Positions 11,054 to 21,682 of a stretch of DNA of 64,000 nucleotides are shown piece by piece; the first letter of the stretch is position 1; each line of letters opens with the position of its first letter. The DNA is from Dactylis glomerata (Eukaryota; Streptophyta; Magnoliopsida; Poales; Poaceae), in NCBI GenBank assembly GCA_007115705.1, contig QXEO01000247.1:17560636-17624635 (forward strand). The letters run 5' to 3'. The notes below the pieces were generated by a model, which saw only the letters and a list, made by a program, of their open reading frames with translations, searched no databases and was not told the origin of the DNA. The position numbers and the translations under genes are program-made.

Positions 11054-12369
11054 AGGAGGAGGAAAAAGCTATCCCTCTCAAGCAACCCTGCAATTACGAT
11101 ACAAGAAGTCTCTTGTGTCCACAACACACCCAATACACTTGTCAAATGTATAGGTGCACTAGTTCGGCGAAGAGATAGTGAAATACAAGTAATATGGATG
11201 ATTATAAGTAGTAAATGTAATCTAAAATAAATATCGCTGCGAGCAAACATGTAACAAAACTAAATGTAAATGATGTTTCAATGCTTAGAAACAAGGCCTA
11301 GGGATCATAATTTCACTAGTGGACACTCTCAACAAATATAACATAATTGAACACATAAATAACTATCTTCACTATGCCACTCTAAACTATTCTCCAATGG
11401 ATAATGAACACTAATCATGTGTAGGGCTACGAAGCACTCCTCAAAGTTCGCATTTCCCCAAACTAGATTGCCCCACACTATCACCTTGAGCGCACTAGAT
11501 GGTTCTAACAAACACCAATAATTCATAGAGACACTAGCCAAAAAGACACATATAATGTGCACACTATCACCTTCACATCATGGTACAAGGTGTCTCCAGA
11601 GATTACAATAATAAAGCACGGGAGTAGCTTAATATATGAAAAATAACATCTACCAATTCAACTAGATACAAAGCTCATGATCACATATAGATCAAATCAT
11701 GGGAGAGAGAGATGAACCACATAGCTACCGGTAGAGCCCTCAGGCCCGGGGGAGAACTACTCCCTCCTCATCATGGGAGACAGCAACATCGATGGAGATG
11801 GTGGTGAAGTCGATGGAGACGGCAGTGGAGGCGATGGAGTCAATGGAGATGGCTCCGGGGGCACTTCCCCATCCCGGTAGGGCGCCAAAACAGAGAATTC
11901 TGTCCCCCGAAACTCGTCGGTGGCGGCAGCTGAGCTACAAAACTCTTTCTCAAAAATTGCCAAATGATTTAGGGTTTTAACGTCGAAGTGAACTTATAGG
12001 TGGAAGGGCGGTGTTAGAGGTGGACCAGGGGCTCCACACCATAGGGTGGCGCGCCCTAGGGTCACTCGTGCCACCATGTGGTGTGGTGGCCCCTTGGCCC
12101 CCCTCCGGCTCTCCTTCGGTCTTCGTCTTGCATTCGGGAAAAATAGGAGGTTCGGGCTTCGTTTCGTCCAATTCCGAGAACATTTCCTGTGTAACTTTTC
12201 TAAAACACAAAAATAGTAGAAAACAGGGAACTGACACTATGGCATCTCGTCAATAGGTTAGTTCCAGAAAATGCATAAAAATGTCATGAAGTGTAATCGA
12301 AACATGAAGCAAATGATGCATAAACAAGCATGGAGCATCAAAAATTATAGATACGTTTGAGATGTATCA
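11054..12369 (-). repeat. LTR E, type I, truncated by insertion of A
   Basis: On the minus strand it starts TGATACATCTC at 12369 and runs to 11054, where A's LTR interrupts it. The missing 200 or so bases would lie left of the window, beyond A. It may be a solo LTR or part of a full element. The expected A target duplication on this side is AGGAG (11054-11058); the partner is not in the window. Confidence 0.85.
11876..12086 (-). promoter_or_regulatory. LTR promoter/leader cassette of E
   Basis: Hairpin CCACACCA/TGGTGTGG with inner GGTGGC/GCCACC (12034-12086), TATA on the minus strand at about 11993-12000, and a degenerate leader motif (GGCGCCCTACC, 11876-11886). Confidence 0.55.
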
Positions 12370-12575
12370 GAATGCGCCAGGGGTAATGCTCCCATGGGTC
12401 CTGCATGTTAGTTTATCCCTGGTGAATTTTAGACCTATATTCGCCAGGGGTAAGTTTAGGGCCTATACCCGTTCGGCCTGACCTCTCCCTCCTCGATCCC
12501 ATTCTAACAAACCCTAGAAGCTGCTCCTCCTCTCCCTCCTCGATCCCGTTCGCCGCCGCTCATCACTCATCGCTG

Positions 12576-12675
12576 TTGGGAGCACCACCCCAGCATGCCG
12601 CTCATCGCCGCGAAGGAGGAGCGCCACCCCAACACTCTGCTCATCGCCGCATGGGAGGAGCAACACTGCCCAAGC
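12576..12675 (+). repeat. Short tandem repeat of about 38 bp, 2.5 copies
   Basis: Units of the form GGGAGCACCACCCCAGCATG... CTCATCGCCGC recur with changes at about 12579, 12617 and 12656. In one frame they read as repeats of GAPPQHAAHRR. Confidence 0.6.
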
Positions 12676-12793
12676 TGAAGCCTGAGCCGAAGGAGATGCC
12701 ACCCACGCTGAGGCGGACGGAGGCGCTCGCGCTCTTCGTCATCAGGATCTTCTGCATCTTCCTCGCCATGCCCCGACATGAGTTCTCTTCCAG
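12651..12793 (+). pseudogene. Possible first exon of an unrecognised gene fragment
   Basis: From the ATG at 12651 the frame is open for about 47 codons, with a hydrophobic stretch (ALALFVIRIFCIFLAM) near its end. It runs into CAG|GTGAGC, a good plant splice donor, near 12794. The AT-rich DNA after it fits an intron. No second exon is evident before the CACTA insertion at 13876. It may be a captured 5' gene end or a transposon exon; I do not recognise the protein. Confidence 0.25.
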
Positions 12794-13872
12794 GTGAGCC
12801 TCCCGCGCCTCCTCCCCCTTATCCTCTCCTCCTTCGCACCTCCGCGTCCTGTCAGAAACTTTGTTCATATCAATGTATTTCAGAAGCAAGATACAGACAT
12901 CATCATTCAGTGAATGCGCGCATGATTTAAGCATAGCGCTAGTTTGTTTGGATTTCCGAGGAATTTCCCTCTCCTTTTTTCTCAAATGAAAATTTAGTTA
13001 TCTGGTAGAGACCTCTTACCCCCTCGTGAAACTTGATTCTGAGGCAGTTATTGTTTTACCAAAGATTGAAACAAGTGTTCTGTAAAATACATTGGACAAG
13101 AAGAATTGGTTGTTTAAAATGTCAATAGCTTGTATATCTACTTTTATTCCTAGGATTTAAGTACTGGAAATAATCTATGGCCTCTTTGAGAAGCATAATT
13201 ACAATGGGCATAAGTTGTATTATCTACTCTTGTATACTGAAAAATTGCAACAGTGGCAAATCAACAGCAAGTTGGGGTATAGGAGGTCAGTACAATCAAG
13301 CTAGGCCAACATATTAGCTGGAGTGGGGCGTAGTTAGCTGGGCAGCCAAACAACCCAGTAGAGAATTCAGACCTTCATCCCCAGTTGCTTACTACCTCTG
13401 TAGGTTGTTCTCGACTGGAGCCGGTTGAGCTAAATTTTAATGGCACTGCCCGTGCATGTGCTTATGTGTTTGACTTGTCTCGTGTATAGTCTTGGCCGAA
13501 CACTGTACTTTCCTATGATTTGTTTACCATCTAGAACAAAACCACTAGTGTGTCTAGAGACCCTTCACTCTAAGAACATTTGATTTGAGGCCCACTAGCA
13601 TTTGATCATGAATATTATCATCTCATAGTTTCTTTTGTAGACAGAATACAGCTCATCAAAGGTTTAAAGTCTGAATTAGTACCACATGTTCTTTCTTAAA
13701 AGTCATAATATTTTTTTTGTGGTTACCTTTATTATCTTTTATTTAGGGAGCTACCATAAGTTTTCATTATTGTGGAAGTAGCATTTGTATTTGTTGATTT
13801 TTTTCTAGGATGAATCAGTATTCCTAATACCTGTGTATCTTGAAGAGGATAGTTTCTGAGTTGTTTATCACT

Positions 13873-13875
13873 GTT
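13873..13875. other. Target duplication of CACTA element J (left)
   Basis: GTT, repeated at 15968-15970. CACTA transposons make 3-bp duplications. Confidence 0.85.
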
Positions 13876-13949
13876 CACTAGTGGAAAAATGGGCTTCCAT
13901 TCGTCCCATTTCTCCCGAACCAAATTTGATCCGTGGCTAAAGGGTCCAT

Positions 13950-14140
13950 CAATCCCGGTTCATTTGAAAATATGGGCCAGGGGGCATTAGTCCTGGTTCA
14001 AAAGGGACCTTCAGTCCCGGTTTCATCTAACAGCCGGGACTAATGCCCCATGGGCCTCTAGTCCCGGCTCGTGGCACAAACCGGGACTAAAGGTCATCCT
14101 TTAGTCCCGGTTCGTTCCACGAGCTGGGACCAATGACCCG
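13950..14140. repeat. Left subterminal repeats of J
   Basis: Several direct and inverted copies of TAGTCCCGGTT and AACCGGGACTAA. The right-hand set is at 15757-15960. Confidence 0.8.
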
Positions 14141-14296
14141 TTCAAACGAACCGCCCACTTCGCACCAGTTATCGATCGACGACGCTTCAGATATCGATCG
14201 ACATTATGAGCGACGATCGGGAACCGGCGCCGGCGACCTTGAAACTCACCTGCATTCACATCAACGCCGGCGTGCTCCTCATCTTCCCTCTTTCAC

Positions 14297-14304
14297 TATA
14301 TAAA
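14297..14304 (+). promoter_or_regulatory. TATA box of the J exonuclease gene
   Basis: TATATAAA, about 120 bp before the chosen ATG at 14425, followed by a CT-rich leader (14410-14424). Confidence 0.5.
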
Positions 14305-14424
14305 ACACTCATATTTGATCATCTTCTTCCCCCAAAACATCATCTCCCTAGCCTCTTCTTCCCCAAAACCTCTCCCACACATCACCACATACCGCCGGCG
14401 CCCGCGAGCTCTCTCTCTCTCTCG

Positions 14425-15140
14425 ATGACAATGGAGGAGCAACTTTGGCCCCGGTCTCGGATCTACTATGTGGTCATCGAAGAGATGAACTTCACCATCA
14501 CGGAGACTCTCCGTGCTTCGAGGGTGGAGAAGTGGATCCGCTTGGTCAAGCGCCGGTTCCTCGACGACGCACCGGTCAAGTGCATGGGCTTGGACTGTGA
14601 GTTCACCACTCACGCGCGCCCTCAACGTGCCGCCGTCCTTCAACTCTCGGTGGCGTCCGAGATATTGGTCTTTCAAATTTGCAAGGCCAATGGCGTGCCG
14701 CAACTACTCAAGGACTTCTTGAAGGACACCACCATCAAGTTTTGTGGTGCAGCTATCAACAACGATCTGCGCATGCTAAGGCCATACGGAATTGTTATTC
14801 CATCCGCGTATGATCTTCAACAGGTTGTCCCAAACCCCACTAGCAAGCTAACGTCGAGTCTCTATGATTTGGCCAATGCTACTATTGGGACACATCTTGA
14901 GAAGAAGAAGAGGGACAACAAGAAGAAGAAGGACAAGAAGAAGAAGGAGAAGAAGTACAAGAAGAAGAAGATGATGATGAAGAAGATGAACTAATTTTTG
15001 GTTGGGAAAAAGTTCCATTGAGCTTCAACCAACTATTGTATGTCGCTTTAGATGCTCGCCTAGGCTTTGAGATTGCTAGGAGATTCTGGAAGCTAAAGGG
15101 CTACAATAGCCATGTTGATCGTCTTAACCTTAATAATTAG
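14425..15140 (+). pseudogene. DEDDy 3'-5' exonuclease-like gene (WRN/RNase D type), frameshifted
   Basis: Start chosen at the ATG at 14425 after the CT-rich leader; the frame stays open upstream to 14206, but that part runs through the TATA box. The first 160 residues hold Exo I (GLDCEF, D57 and E59) and Exo II (INNDLRML, D114). A purine-only Lys-rich tract (about 14899-14990) follows, and the frame stops at 14994. A second frame, open across the same tract as Glu/Asp-rich sequence, continues to 15140 and contains Exo III (LLYVALDAR, the Y and D of the DEDDy class). The three motifs are therefore in the right order and spacing but in two phases. This family removes nucleotides from 3' ends of nucleic acids; small plant paralogues are numerous. 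A simple indel in the repeat is the likeliest cause; ribosomal frameshifting is possible but untested. Confidence 0.8.
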
Positions 15141-15519
15141 GTGGATGATTATGTATGGAAAAATGTTGGATGAGCTTGCTTGGAAAATGTACTCCCTTTG
15201 AGCCATGTCGATGAGTATATGTTTGGAAAAATGTACTCCCTTTGTTTCGGTTAACAAAGTCTACTAATTTTCGAATTTGTGATTTTTCAAGTATTTTGGC
15301 TTTTTTGAATATTTTAATCATCTAAAAATTAATAATTAAATTATACATAAAGATTATTTGAAATTCATTGGTGCTTATTATTCTTAATCATTGTTTCTTA
15401 TTTTGCGAATTTATTTGGAATTTAAAAAAGTAATATTATATATTACCAAAGTGTATAGGTTAATAGAATTGGTACCATACCATTATCAAGAAGTCGCGAG
15501 CGCAGTCTTGGAAGCTAGT

Positions 15520-15592
15520 AGGGAAGGAATGAAGAAGTTAAGCGTGCTAAGGGTGGAGCAGTGTGAGGATGGGTGACCAACCGGGAAGTGAG
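15520..15592 (+). ncRNA. 5S-rRNA-like block inside J
   Basis: GAAGTTAAGCGTGCT (15534-15548), then AGGATGGGTGACC (15566-15578) and CCGGGAAGT (15581-15589). These match the internal control region and 3' half of plant 5S rRNA with identical spacing and no gaps. The 5' third of 5S is not recognisable and the 3' end is not preserved, so it is a 5S-derived fragment, not a full 5S gene. It could act as a type 1 Pol III internal promoter. 5S pieces are known in Cassandra retrotransposon LTRs; here the carrier is a DNA transposon. Confidence 0.7.
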
Positions 15593-15756
15593 GACCACAA
15601 GTACTTATAATTTGATATGAGATATGGAGTGAGAGCCATAAGTATCTAATTTGATATGAGAATATAGATGATTAGATAATAGAGAAATAAAGAAAAATAG
15701 AGAAATAAAGAAAATACTAAAATTTCGAAACAGAAAATACAATTTTATTCTGAATG

Positions 15757-15960
15757 GACCTATAGTCCCGGTCCGTGTTATGAACCGGGACCAAAGGTCC
15801 TCAAGCCGCAGCACATGCCTCAGGCCACGTGAAGGACCATTGGTCCCGGTTTCTAAGCAACCGGGACTAAAGGCTGGAGCCTTTAGTCACGCTTTGTTAG
15901 TCCCGGTTGCGGCAACCGGGATTAATGGGCTTTACAAACCGGGATTGAAGGCCTTTTTTC
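15757..15960. repeat. Right subterminal repeats of J
   Basis: Direct and inverted copies of GTCCCGGTT/AACCGGGAC, mirror of the left set. Confidence 0.8.
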
Positions 15961-15967
15961 ACCAGTG

Positions 15968-15970
15968 GTT
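15968..15970. other. Target duplication of CACTA element J (right)
   Basis: GTT, identical to 13873-13875. Confidence 0.85.
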
Positions 15971-17150
15971 AGCATTCTTTCCTTGAAGCTGAGGTTTTTA
16001 GATTCTAATTTTTTATTCTTTGAGAAATTAATTTACAGTTTAATGGATTTAAGTGGTTCACTTGATGTGCACTTAGATTAATGTCATAAAAGCTTGCCAT
16101 TCATGTACTACCACTATATTAGTTAGAGGAAAGTGGATAATTGGGTTGAGCTTGATAATCTATTTTTTCTGACAATGGTTTTCCTCTCATTAACCTTCAA
16201 ATATACATTTTACTTATATGAAACAGCCCATCTAGAAATTTTCACTACCTCCTTGGCAACTTCTCTGTGTGTGAATTATGTGGTTAGGGAAGACTAGAAG
16301 TTTTGATAGGAAAATTATGAATTTCTTATTTGTGGAGCCTATGTTTTCTGTGATCTTTGGATCATTAACTATTGACTGGTCTCTGATTTGGGAGTATTTG
16401 GCTACCCGTGCATGAAATTAATTCTACAGGTTATATTCAACATTTTCTTATTTGTGGAGCCTGTGTTTTCTATGATCTTTGGATCATTAACTATTGAACA
16501 TAACTAGTCCTCAGATTATATTCAACATTTTCCTTGAAATGTGCTTCATATGCTACTGTAGTTGCAGCTGTGCCTGAACTAATAAACCTACAGCAAGTGA
16601 GTAATTGAAACTTGCTAAATGTCTCTCACACTTGAAAATCTACTTCATATGCTTGAAAAAAATTCACTTTAGGATATGAAAGTAGTGCTACTGACACTAA
16701 ATGCAATGCAAGCTTGCAATTATTTCTTTAAGGTGATTTTGATTAGCACTATGATGTGTTGGCTTGTGTCAATTTTTAAGTGAGCTAGTTATGAACTTTA
16801 TTTCTGATGATTTTCTGGCATGCTCGATTTGGTTGCTGGGTATATAAGACTACAATGTAAAAAAGTGCAAAGGTATGCCTCCCACAGATTGGCTATTGTG
16901 TATGTTCTTGCTGGAACAGATTGGCTGCTATGTATATATATGTTGTTCCTAGAACAGATTGGCCTTTTTGTTTTGAGCTGTGTATGTTGTGCAGGTACAT
17001 TGAGTGCCAATGTTTCGCCGGAGTGTTGATTAACTTCCGTTCCGGTGAATTTCTGGCACTCCGGCATGACCATTTTTAGCAAAGGTCATGCCGAATTTCT
17101 GTCATGAAAATTTATGTTGCTAGCTAAAAAATCTTATCTCTTGTGTAACC
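15971..17150. other. AT-rich host segment before the K ORF
   Basis: No ORF of note. It contains a dispersed duplication of about 54 bp (16322-16375 and 16443-16497) and a short repeat around 'aacagattggc' (16915-16965). At 17000-17090 are inverted-looking copies of a 'cactccggcatgacc' type motif, possibly part of the K CACTA regulatory region. Confidence 0.45.
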
Positions 17151-17536
17151 ATGTCGTCTTCTGGAAACTGGAACGTCGACGACGACGTCGCCGGGTCATC
17201 TTCTCGGCAATTAGAGATGGAAGAGCACTACAGGCCCATGGTCCAGGAGTCGCAGCAGGAAGATGTTGAATATCAGCCTAGTGACAATGACGATGCTGGT
17301 GATGACGGTGAGAGGAGGGTCATCGACCAGGAAACCACCGATAGTGGTGCCGGTGCGGGTGGCTCCGAGTCAACTAGCCAGGCAAATAGAAGAGTTCAGA
17401 AGAAGCGACAACTAAACCTTGTCGCCGCCAAGTGAGGCACATTCACATTGGTTGGCCCCACTAGTGCTATTCCTAAGGAGCCACTAAATTTCGCGAAGGG
17501 GTACGGCCTCCAGCTGGCGGCAATCCTTCGTGATGT
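17151..17536 (+). pseudogene. CACTA (K) second-ORF protein, N-terminal part
   Basis: An ATG at 17151 opens a 94-codon frame rich in Ser, Glu, Asp and Gly (MSSSGNWNVDDDV...), with a basic patch VQKKR near its end. This is typical of the acidic N-terminus of the second protein of plant En/Spm-type CACTA elements. A TGA at 17433-17435 stops it, but the same frame continues sensibly to 17536, where element F interrupts it. It resumes at 48775 (LRDV | VNVNET). The protein is thought to bind the element ends and help the transposase. It is clearly dead: a stop here, plus a large insertion. Confidence 0.65.
17532..17536. other. Target duplication of element F (left)
   Basis: GATGT; the right copy at 48775-48779 is GACGT, one transition different. 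Confidence 0.75.
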
Positions 17537-18933
17537 TGATACGTCCAAAACGTATCTACTTTCCCGAACACTTTTGCTATTGTTTCTCCTCTAATTTGTG
17601 TGTTTTGAATACAACTAACACGGACTGATGCTGTTTTCAGCAGAATTGCTCTGGTGTCTCGTTTTTATGCGGAAATCCAACTTCCAGTAAAAATTCAGGA
17701 AAAATCATCAAAAATCCTATTTCACTAGAAGACCCATGGAACCAGAAGACGGGACAGAGAGGAGGCTCGAGGGGCCCTCACGTAGTGGTGGCGCGGCCCA
17801 GCCCTGGCCGCGCCACCCTGGCGTGAGGAGGCCCCAGCCATCGTCTCGGCCTCCCCTCTCGCCTACATATACCCCCTGACGACATAATATCGGGGAGACG
17901 GCGTTTTTCCCAGATAGACTTCCGCTGCGCCGCCGCCATCAGAAACCGCGATTTGGAACCAGAAACTCCGTTCTGGCACCCTGCCAGGACGGGGATTCGG
18001 AGGAGATCTCCATCACCATCACCACCGACGCTCCTCCATCGACCATCCATGACTCCCCCATCCATGTGTGAGTAATTCCCCTGCTGTAGGTGAGGGGATG
18101 GTAGGGATTGGATGAGATTGTTCATGTAATTTTATATGAGATTGATAGGGCATAGTGCCTAGTATCTTTATTTAGTGTATATGACATTGTTGCAACTTGT
18201 TGTGCTTAATGCTTATCACTTTGGGCCCGAGTGCCATGATTTCAGATCTGAACTTGTTATTATTTCTATGATGATACTTGTTGTTTATGGTCTTACCTAT
18301 AAGTTGTATACACATATTGTTGTCCGGAACCCGAGGCCCCAAAGTGACAGAAATTGGGATAACCGGAGGAGATGGCTATGATGTGAGGATCACATGTGTT
18401 CACCGAGTGCTAATGCTTTGCTCTGGTACTCTATTAAAAGGAGTACCTTAATTACCAGTAGTTTCCCTTGAGGCCCTGCTGCAACAGGCTGGTAGGACAA
18501 AAGATATCGTGCAAGTTTCTCCTTGTGAGCACGTACGACTATATACGGAACACATGCCTATGATTGTTTGTACTAGGATGCTTTATCATTATTTATCTGC
18601 AATGCCCATGTCTCACTGATTTCATGAATTATCTTATCCATGCAACGCCCGTAATCCATCCCTATGCCTACAGTATTTGTTCCTACTGTTTACAACTGTT
18701 ACTATTACCGCTGCTATTTTACTACTGCTGTTACTGTTTTACTACTGTCACCACTATAAAACTGTTGCTACTGATAAACCACTGCGAGCAAGACTATTTC
18801 TAGCTGTAGCTGAATTGACAACTCATCTGTTAAGGCTTACATATATTCTTTGGCTCCCCTTGTGTCGAATCAATAAATTTGGGTAATACTTCCCTCGAAG
18901 ACTGTTGCGATCCCCTATACTTGTGGGTCATCA
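17537..18933 (+). repeat. Element F 5' LTR
   Basis: Starts TGATACGTCCAAAACG and ends GTGGGTCATCA. It contains a CTACTGTTA-like microsatellite-type stretch (18684-18785) that recurs in the 3' LTR. Confidence 0.9.
17776..17985 (+). promoter_or_regulatory. LTR promoter/leader cassette of F (5' LTR)
   Basis: Perfect 12-bp arms GGTGGCGCGGCC/GGCCGCGCCACC with loop CAGCCCT (17787-17817), inside outer arms CCTCACG/CGTGAGG (17776-17828). CATATA follows at 17866-17871 and GGCACCCTGCC at 17975-17985. Confidence 0.7.
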
Positions 18934-18944
18934 AGACTATTTTC

Positions 18945-18961
18945 TGGCACCGTTGCCGGGG
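18945..18961 (+). other. Primer binding site of element F (tRNA-Asp type)
   Basis: TGGCACCGTTGCCGGGG, 11 nt after the LTR end. Confidence 0.85.
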
Positions 18962-19021
18962 AGCATAGCTTTATTTGTAAGTTCACTTGGTATTCCTATT
19001 ATTCGCTGCAATCCTTTCATC

Positions 19022-21682
19022 ATGGGTAAACCTCGTGATGGAAAAGTTCCTATATTACCATCCACTACAAGAAGAGGTATGACTCTCAACACCTCTGTTG
19101 CTCTTGATTCGCTATCTGTTATGAGTAAGTTGCTTACACCACCACATCCACACACTACTGCTACTACTTCTGCTGAGATTGAGAATGCTACTGATAATTT
19201 AGATGATGCTTCTAGTGTGCTTGATGAGAGTGGTTCACTAGGTTCCTTTTTAGATGCTACTATTGCTAGAGCTAAGTTGGGAAACACTACTATTACACCT
19301 GTTAGTTCACCTGAGTCTAGGGAATGTCCTAGTGATGATTATGATGATGATGCTTATATTGAGCTTAATGATGATTTTATTGCTAAAGCACGTGCTGCTC
19401 GTAATGCTAGTAATGTTAAAGAACTTCTTGCAAGGCGTTCTGTTAGATATAATTTGTCTCCTGATCCTAAGTTTGCTGCTTCTCCCATAAATATTAGAGA
19501 CAAGGATTATGATTTCTCTTTGGATTTATCTTACATATCTATTGTTGAGAAAACTCCTTTTTGTGGTACTAAAGATGAGAGTGCTATGGGGCACATGAAT
19601 GAGCTTTCTACTTTGAGTAATTTGTTTTCTGATGATATTAAGCTCCGCACTTACTTTGTTGCTAAGATTTTTCCTTTCTCGTTGAAAGATGCTGCTAAAA
19701 CTTGGTTTAATAGCTTGTCTCCTGGATCTCTTACTAGTCCTATTGCTTTGGTTAATGCTTTCTTTCAGAAATATTTTCCTGCTAGTGCTCAACATGCTGC
19801 TGTGCAGAATTTTTTTGATTTTGAACAGGGAAAAGGAGAGATATTGCCTGAATCTTGGACAAGGTTTTGTTCTTTAATTAGAGCTTTGCCTAAAGAACCA
19901 TTGCCTAAAAATGAACTCCTTGATATATTTTATAATGGACTAACGGATGAATCTAAGTCATATTTAGATAGTTGTGCTGGCTGTGTTTTCAGGGAAAGAA
20001 CTCCGGCTGATGCTGAAGAATTAATGGCTAAAATAAGCCAGAATCATGATGATTGGACTTTAGTTGAGCCAACACCAGCACCAACCCCTGCGCCATCTAC
20101 AGAGCCTACGCCAAAGAAGAGAGGGATGATTGAATTAAATGATGAAGTTATGAGGGAAGCTAAGAAATCTCTTAAGGAGAAAGGTATTAAGGCCAAAGAT
20201 GTGAAGAATTTACCTCCTATAGAAGAATTATGTAAGCCAATCCCTCACTCATATACTATTGAGGTACACTCTCTCCAACGCTTTGATGAAAGAGATATTC
20301 CTTATACTAAACCTCATGATCAATGCTTAGATGAGTTCGATAATTTTATTGTTAAGCAAGAAAATTTTAATAGAATGGTGCATAATCATTTGTTGGAAAA
20401 TTCTAGAGCTATTAACAAGTTGCAGGATATTGTGGAGAGAACCGCCAATGATGTGAAGATACTTGTTAAACATTTTCAAATGATTCAAACACAAATTGAT
20501 CAGCTTACCAAGGTGCAAAAAGACTTGCTAGTTAATGCTCCAAGAGAGAAGCAAGCATGTGAAATACGCACAAGAAGTGGCGCTGCTACTCAAGATCTAT
20601 TATATCCTGAAGGACATCCTAAGAGGGTCGAGCAAGATTCTCAATGAACTGCAAGTGATGATATTCCTTCTAAGAAGAAGAAGAAGAAGAAGCATAAAAC
20701 AACTGCAGAATCCTCTGATGCAGGTAAAGACCCTAACAGTGTTTCTATTTCTGATGCTGAAACTGAACCAGGAGAGGCTTCTAATAAAGAAGAAGATAAA
20801 GAAGAAGTTGAAGAAGAACCAGAAAAGATTGATAAAAGTGCAAATTACACCAAAGAAGACTTCATTGCCAACAAGCATGGTAAAGAGAGGGAACCTTGGG
20901 TACAGAAACCAATACCTTTTCCCAGTAAGAAACACAAGTCCAAGGAAGAAGAACACTACAACAGGTTTTGTGAATGGATGAGACCTTTATTTTTGCAAAT
21001 TCCTTTGACTGATGTTATTAGAATGCCTCCTTATGCAAAGTATATGAAAGATATTGTCACTAACAAAAGGAAAATTCCTAATGAGGAAATTTCCACTCTA
21101 CTTGCTAATTATTCTTTTGATGGTAAAGTTCCAGAGAAGCTTGGAGATCCAGGCATACCTACTATTCCTTGCTCCATTAAAAATAACTATGTTAGAACTG
21201 CTTTATGTGATTTGGGAGCTGGAGTTAGTGTCATGCCTTTTTCTCTCTATAAGAGACTTGATTTAGAAAAATTGGTATCAACTGATATATCTTTGCAGAT
21301 GGCTGATAAGTCTACTACTATTCCTATTGGTATATGTGAAAATGTTCCTATTCAAGTTGCTAACAGTTGTTTGATTTTAACTGATTTTGGTGTGTTGGAA
21401 ATGCCTAAAGATGATAATATGTCTATTATTCTTGGGAGACCTTTTCTAAATACCACAGGTGCTGTTATTATTTGCAATCAAGGAAAAGTCACTTTCAATG
21501 TCAATGACATAGAGTATATGGTTTATTTTCCCAAGAAGATTGATAGAAAGAATGCTCTAAATTCAATTAAGCATGTTGAGACCATCAAAGTTGGTCAAAT
21601 TATTTGTTCAGAGCAAAAGCCCAAGGAAGAATATCAAATTGTTATGGTTGGGGCTATACCGATCAAAGTTGAGGTAACATAA
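19022..21682 (+). pseudogene. gag-protease polyprotein of element F
   Basis: One reading frame of 887 codons from the ATG at 19022, with a single in-frame TGA at 20645-20647. The gag core of the Athila lineage lies around residues 180-350 (FVAKIFPFSLKDAAKTW and the Gly-Leu-rich end of the capsid domain). A Pro-rich hinge and a Lys-run (KKKKKKK) just after the TGA follow. The aspartic protease is near the end: the active-site segment reads CDLGAGVSVMP, the variant used by Athila proteins instead of DTGA, with the flap-end motif ILGRPFLNTTGA. No zinc knuckle is evident. Reverse transcriptase and integrase would normally follow but are absent; the frame ends at TAA 21680. Apart from the one stop the frame is clean, so decay is modest. 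Confidence 0.85.

Larger units (their letters stand above)
12370..13875. other. Host segment with a possible gene-5'-end fragment and intron-like DNA
   Basis: GC-rich at 12480-12850, with a duplicated 'ctctccctcctcgatccc' (about 12483 and 12533) and 'aaaccctag', a sequence common in plant 5' leaders. From 12850 on it is AT-rich and intron-like with no long ORF. It probably belongs to the same old CACTA (K) as 15971-17536, but I see no terminal inverted repeat here, so its identity is open. Confidence 0.4.
13876..15967 (+). mobile_element. J: non-autonomous CACTA transposon carrying an exonuclease gene
   Basis: Ends CACTAGTGGAAAA and TTTTTTCACCAGTG, imperfect inverted repeats, flanked by GTT on both sides. 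Subterminal DNA at both ends is full of 'tagtcccggtt / aaccgggactaa' repeats (about 13950-14140 and 15757-15960), the usual transposase-binding layout. It encodes no transposase. The cargo is a DEDDy exonuclease-like gene with its own TATA box and a 5S-rRNA-like block. It is inserted in the host layer K. Confidence 0.9.

Noticed and set aside
15520..15592. A complete 5S rRNA gene
   Set aside because: Only the internal control region and part of the 3' half match; the 5' third and the 3' end are not 5S-like, and it lies inside a transposon.
18684..18785. Microsatellite or minisatellite in the F LTR as a separate feature
   Set aside because: A loose CTACTGTTA-like periodicity present in both F LTRs; it is part of the LTR sequence and not an independent array.
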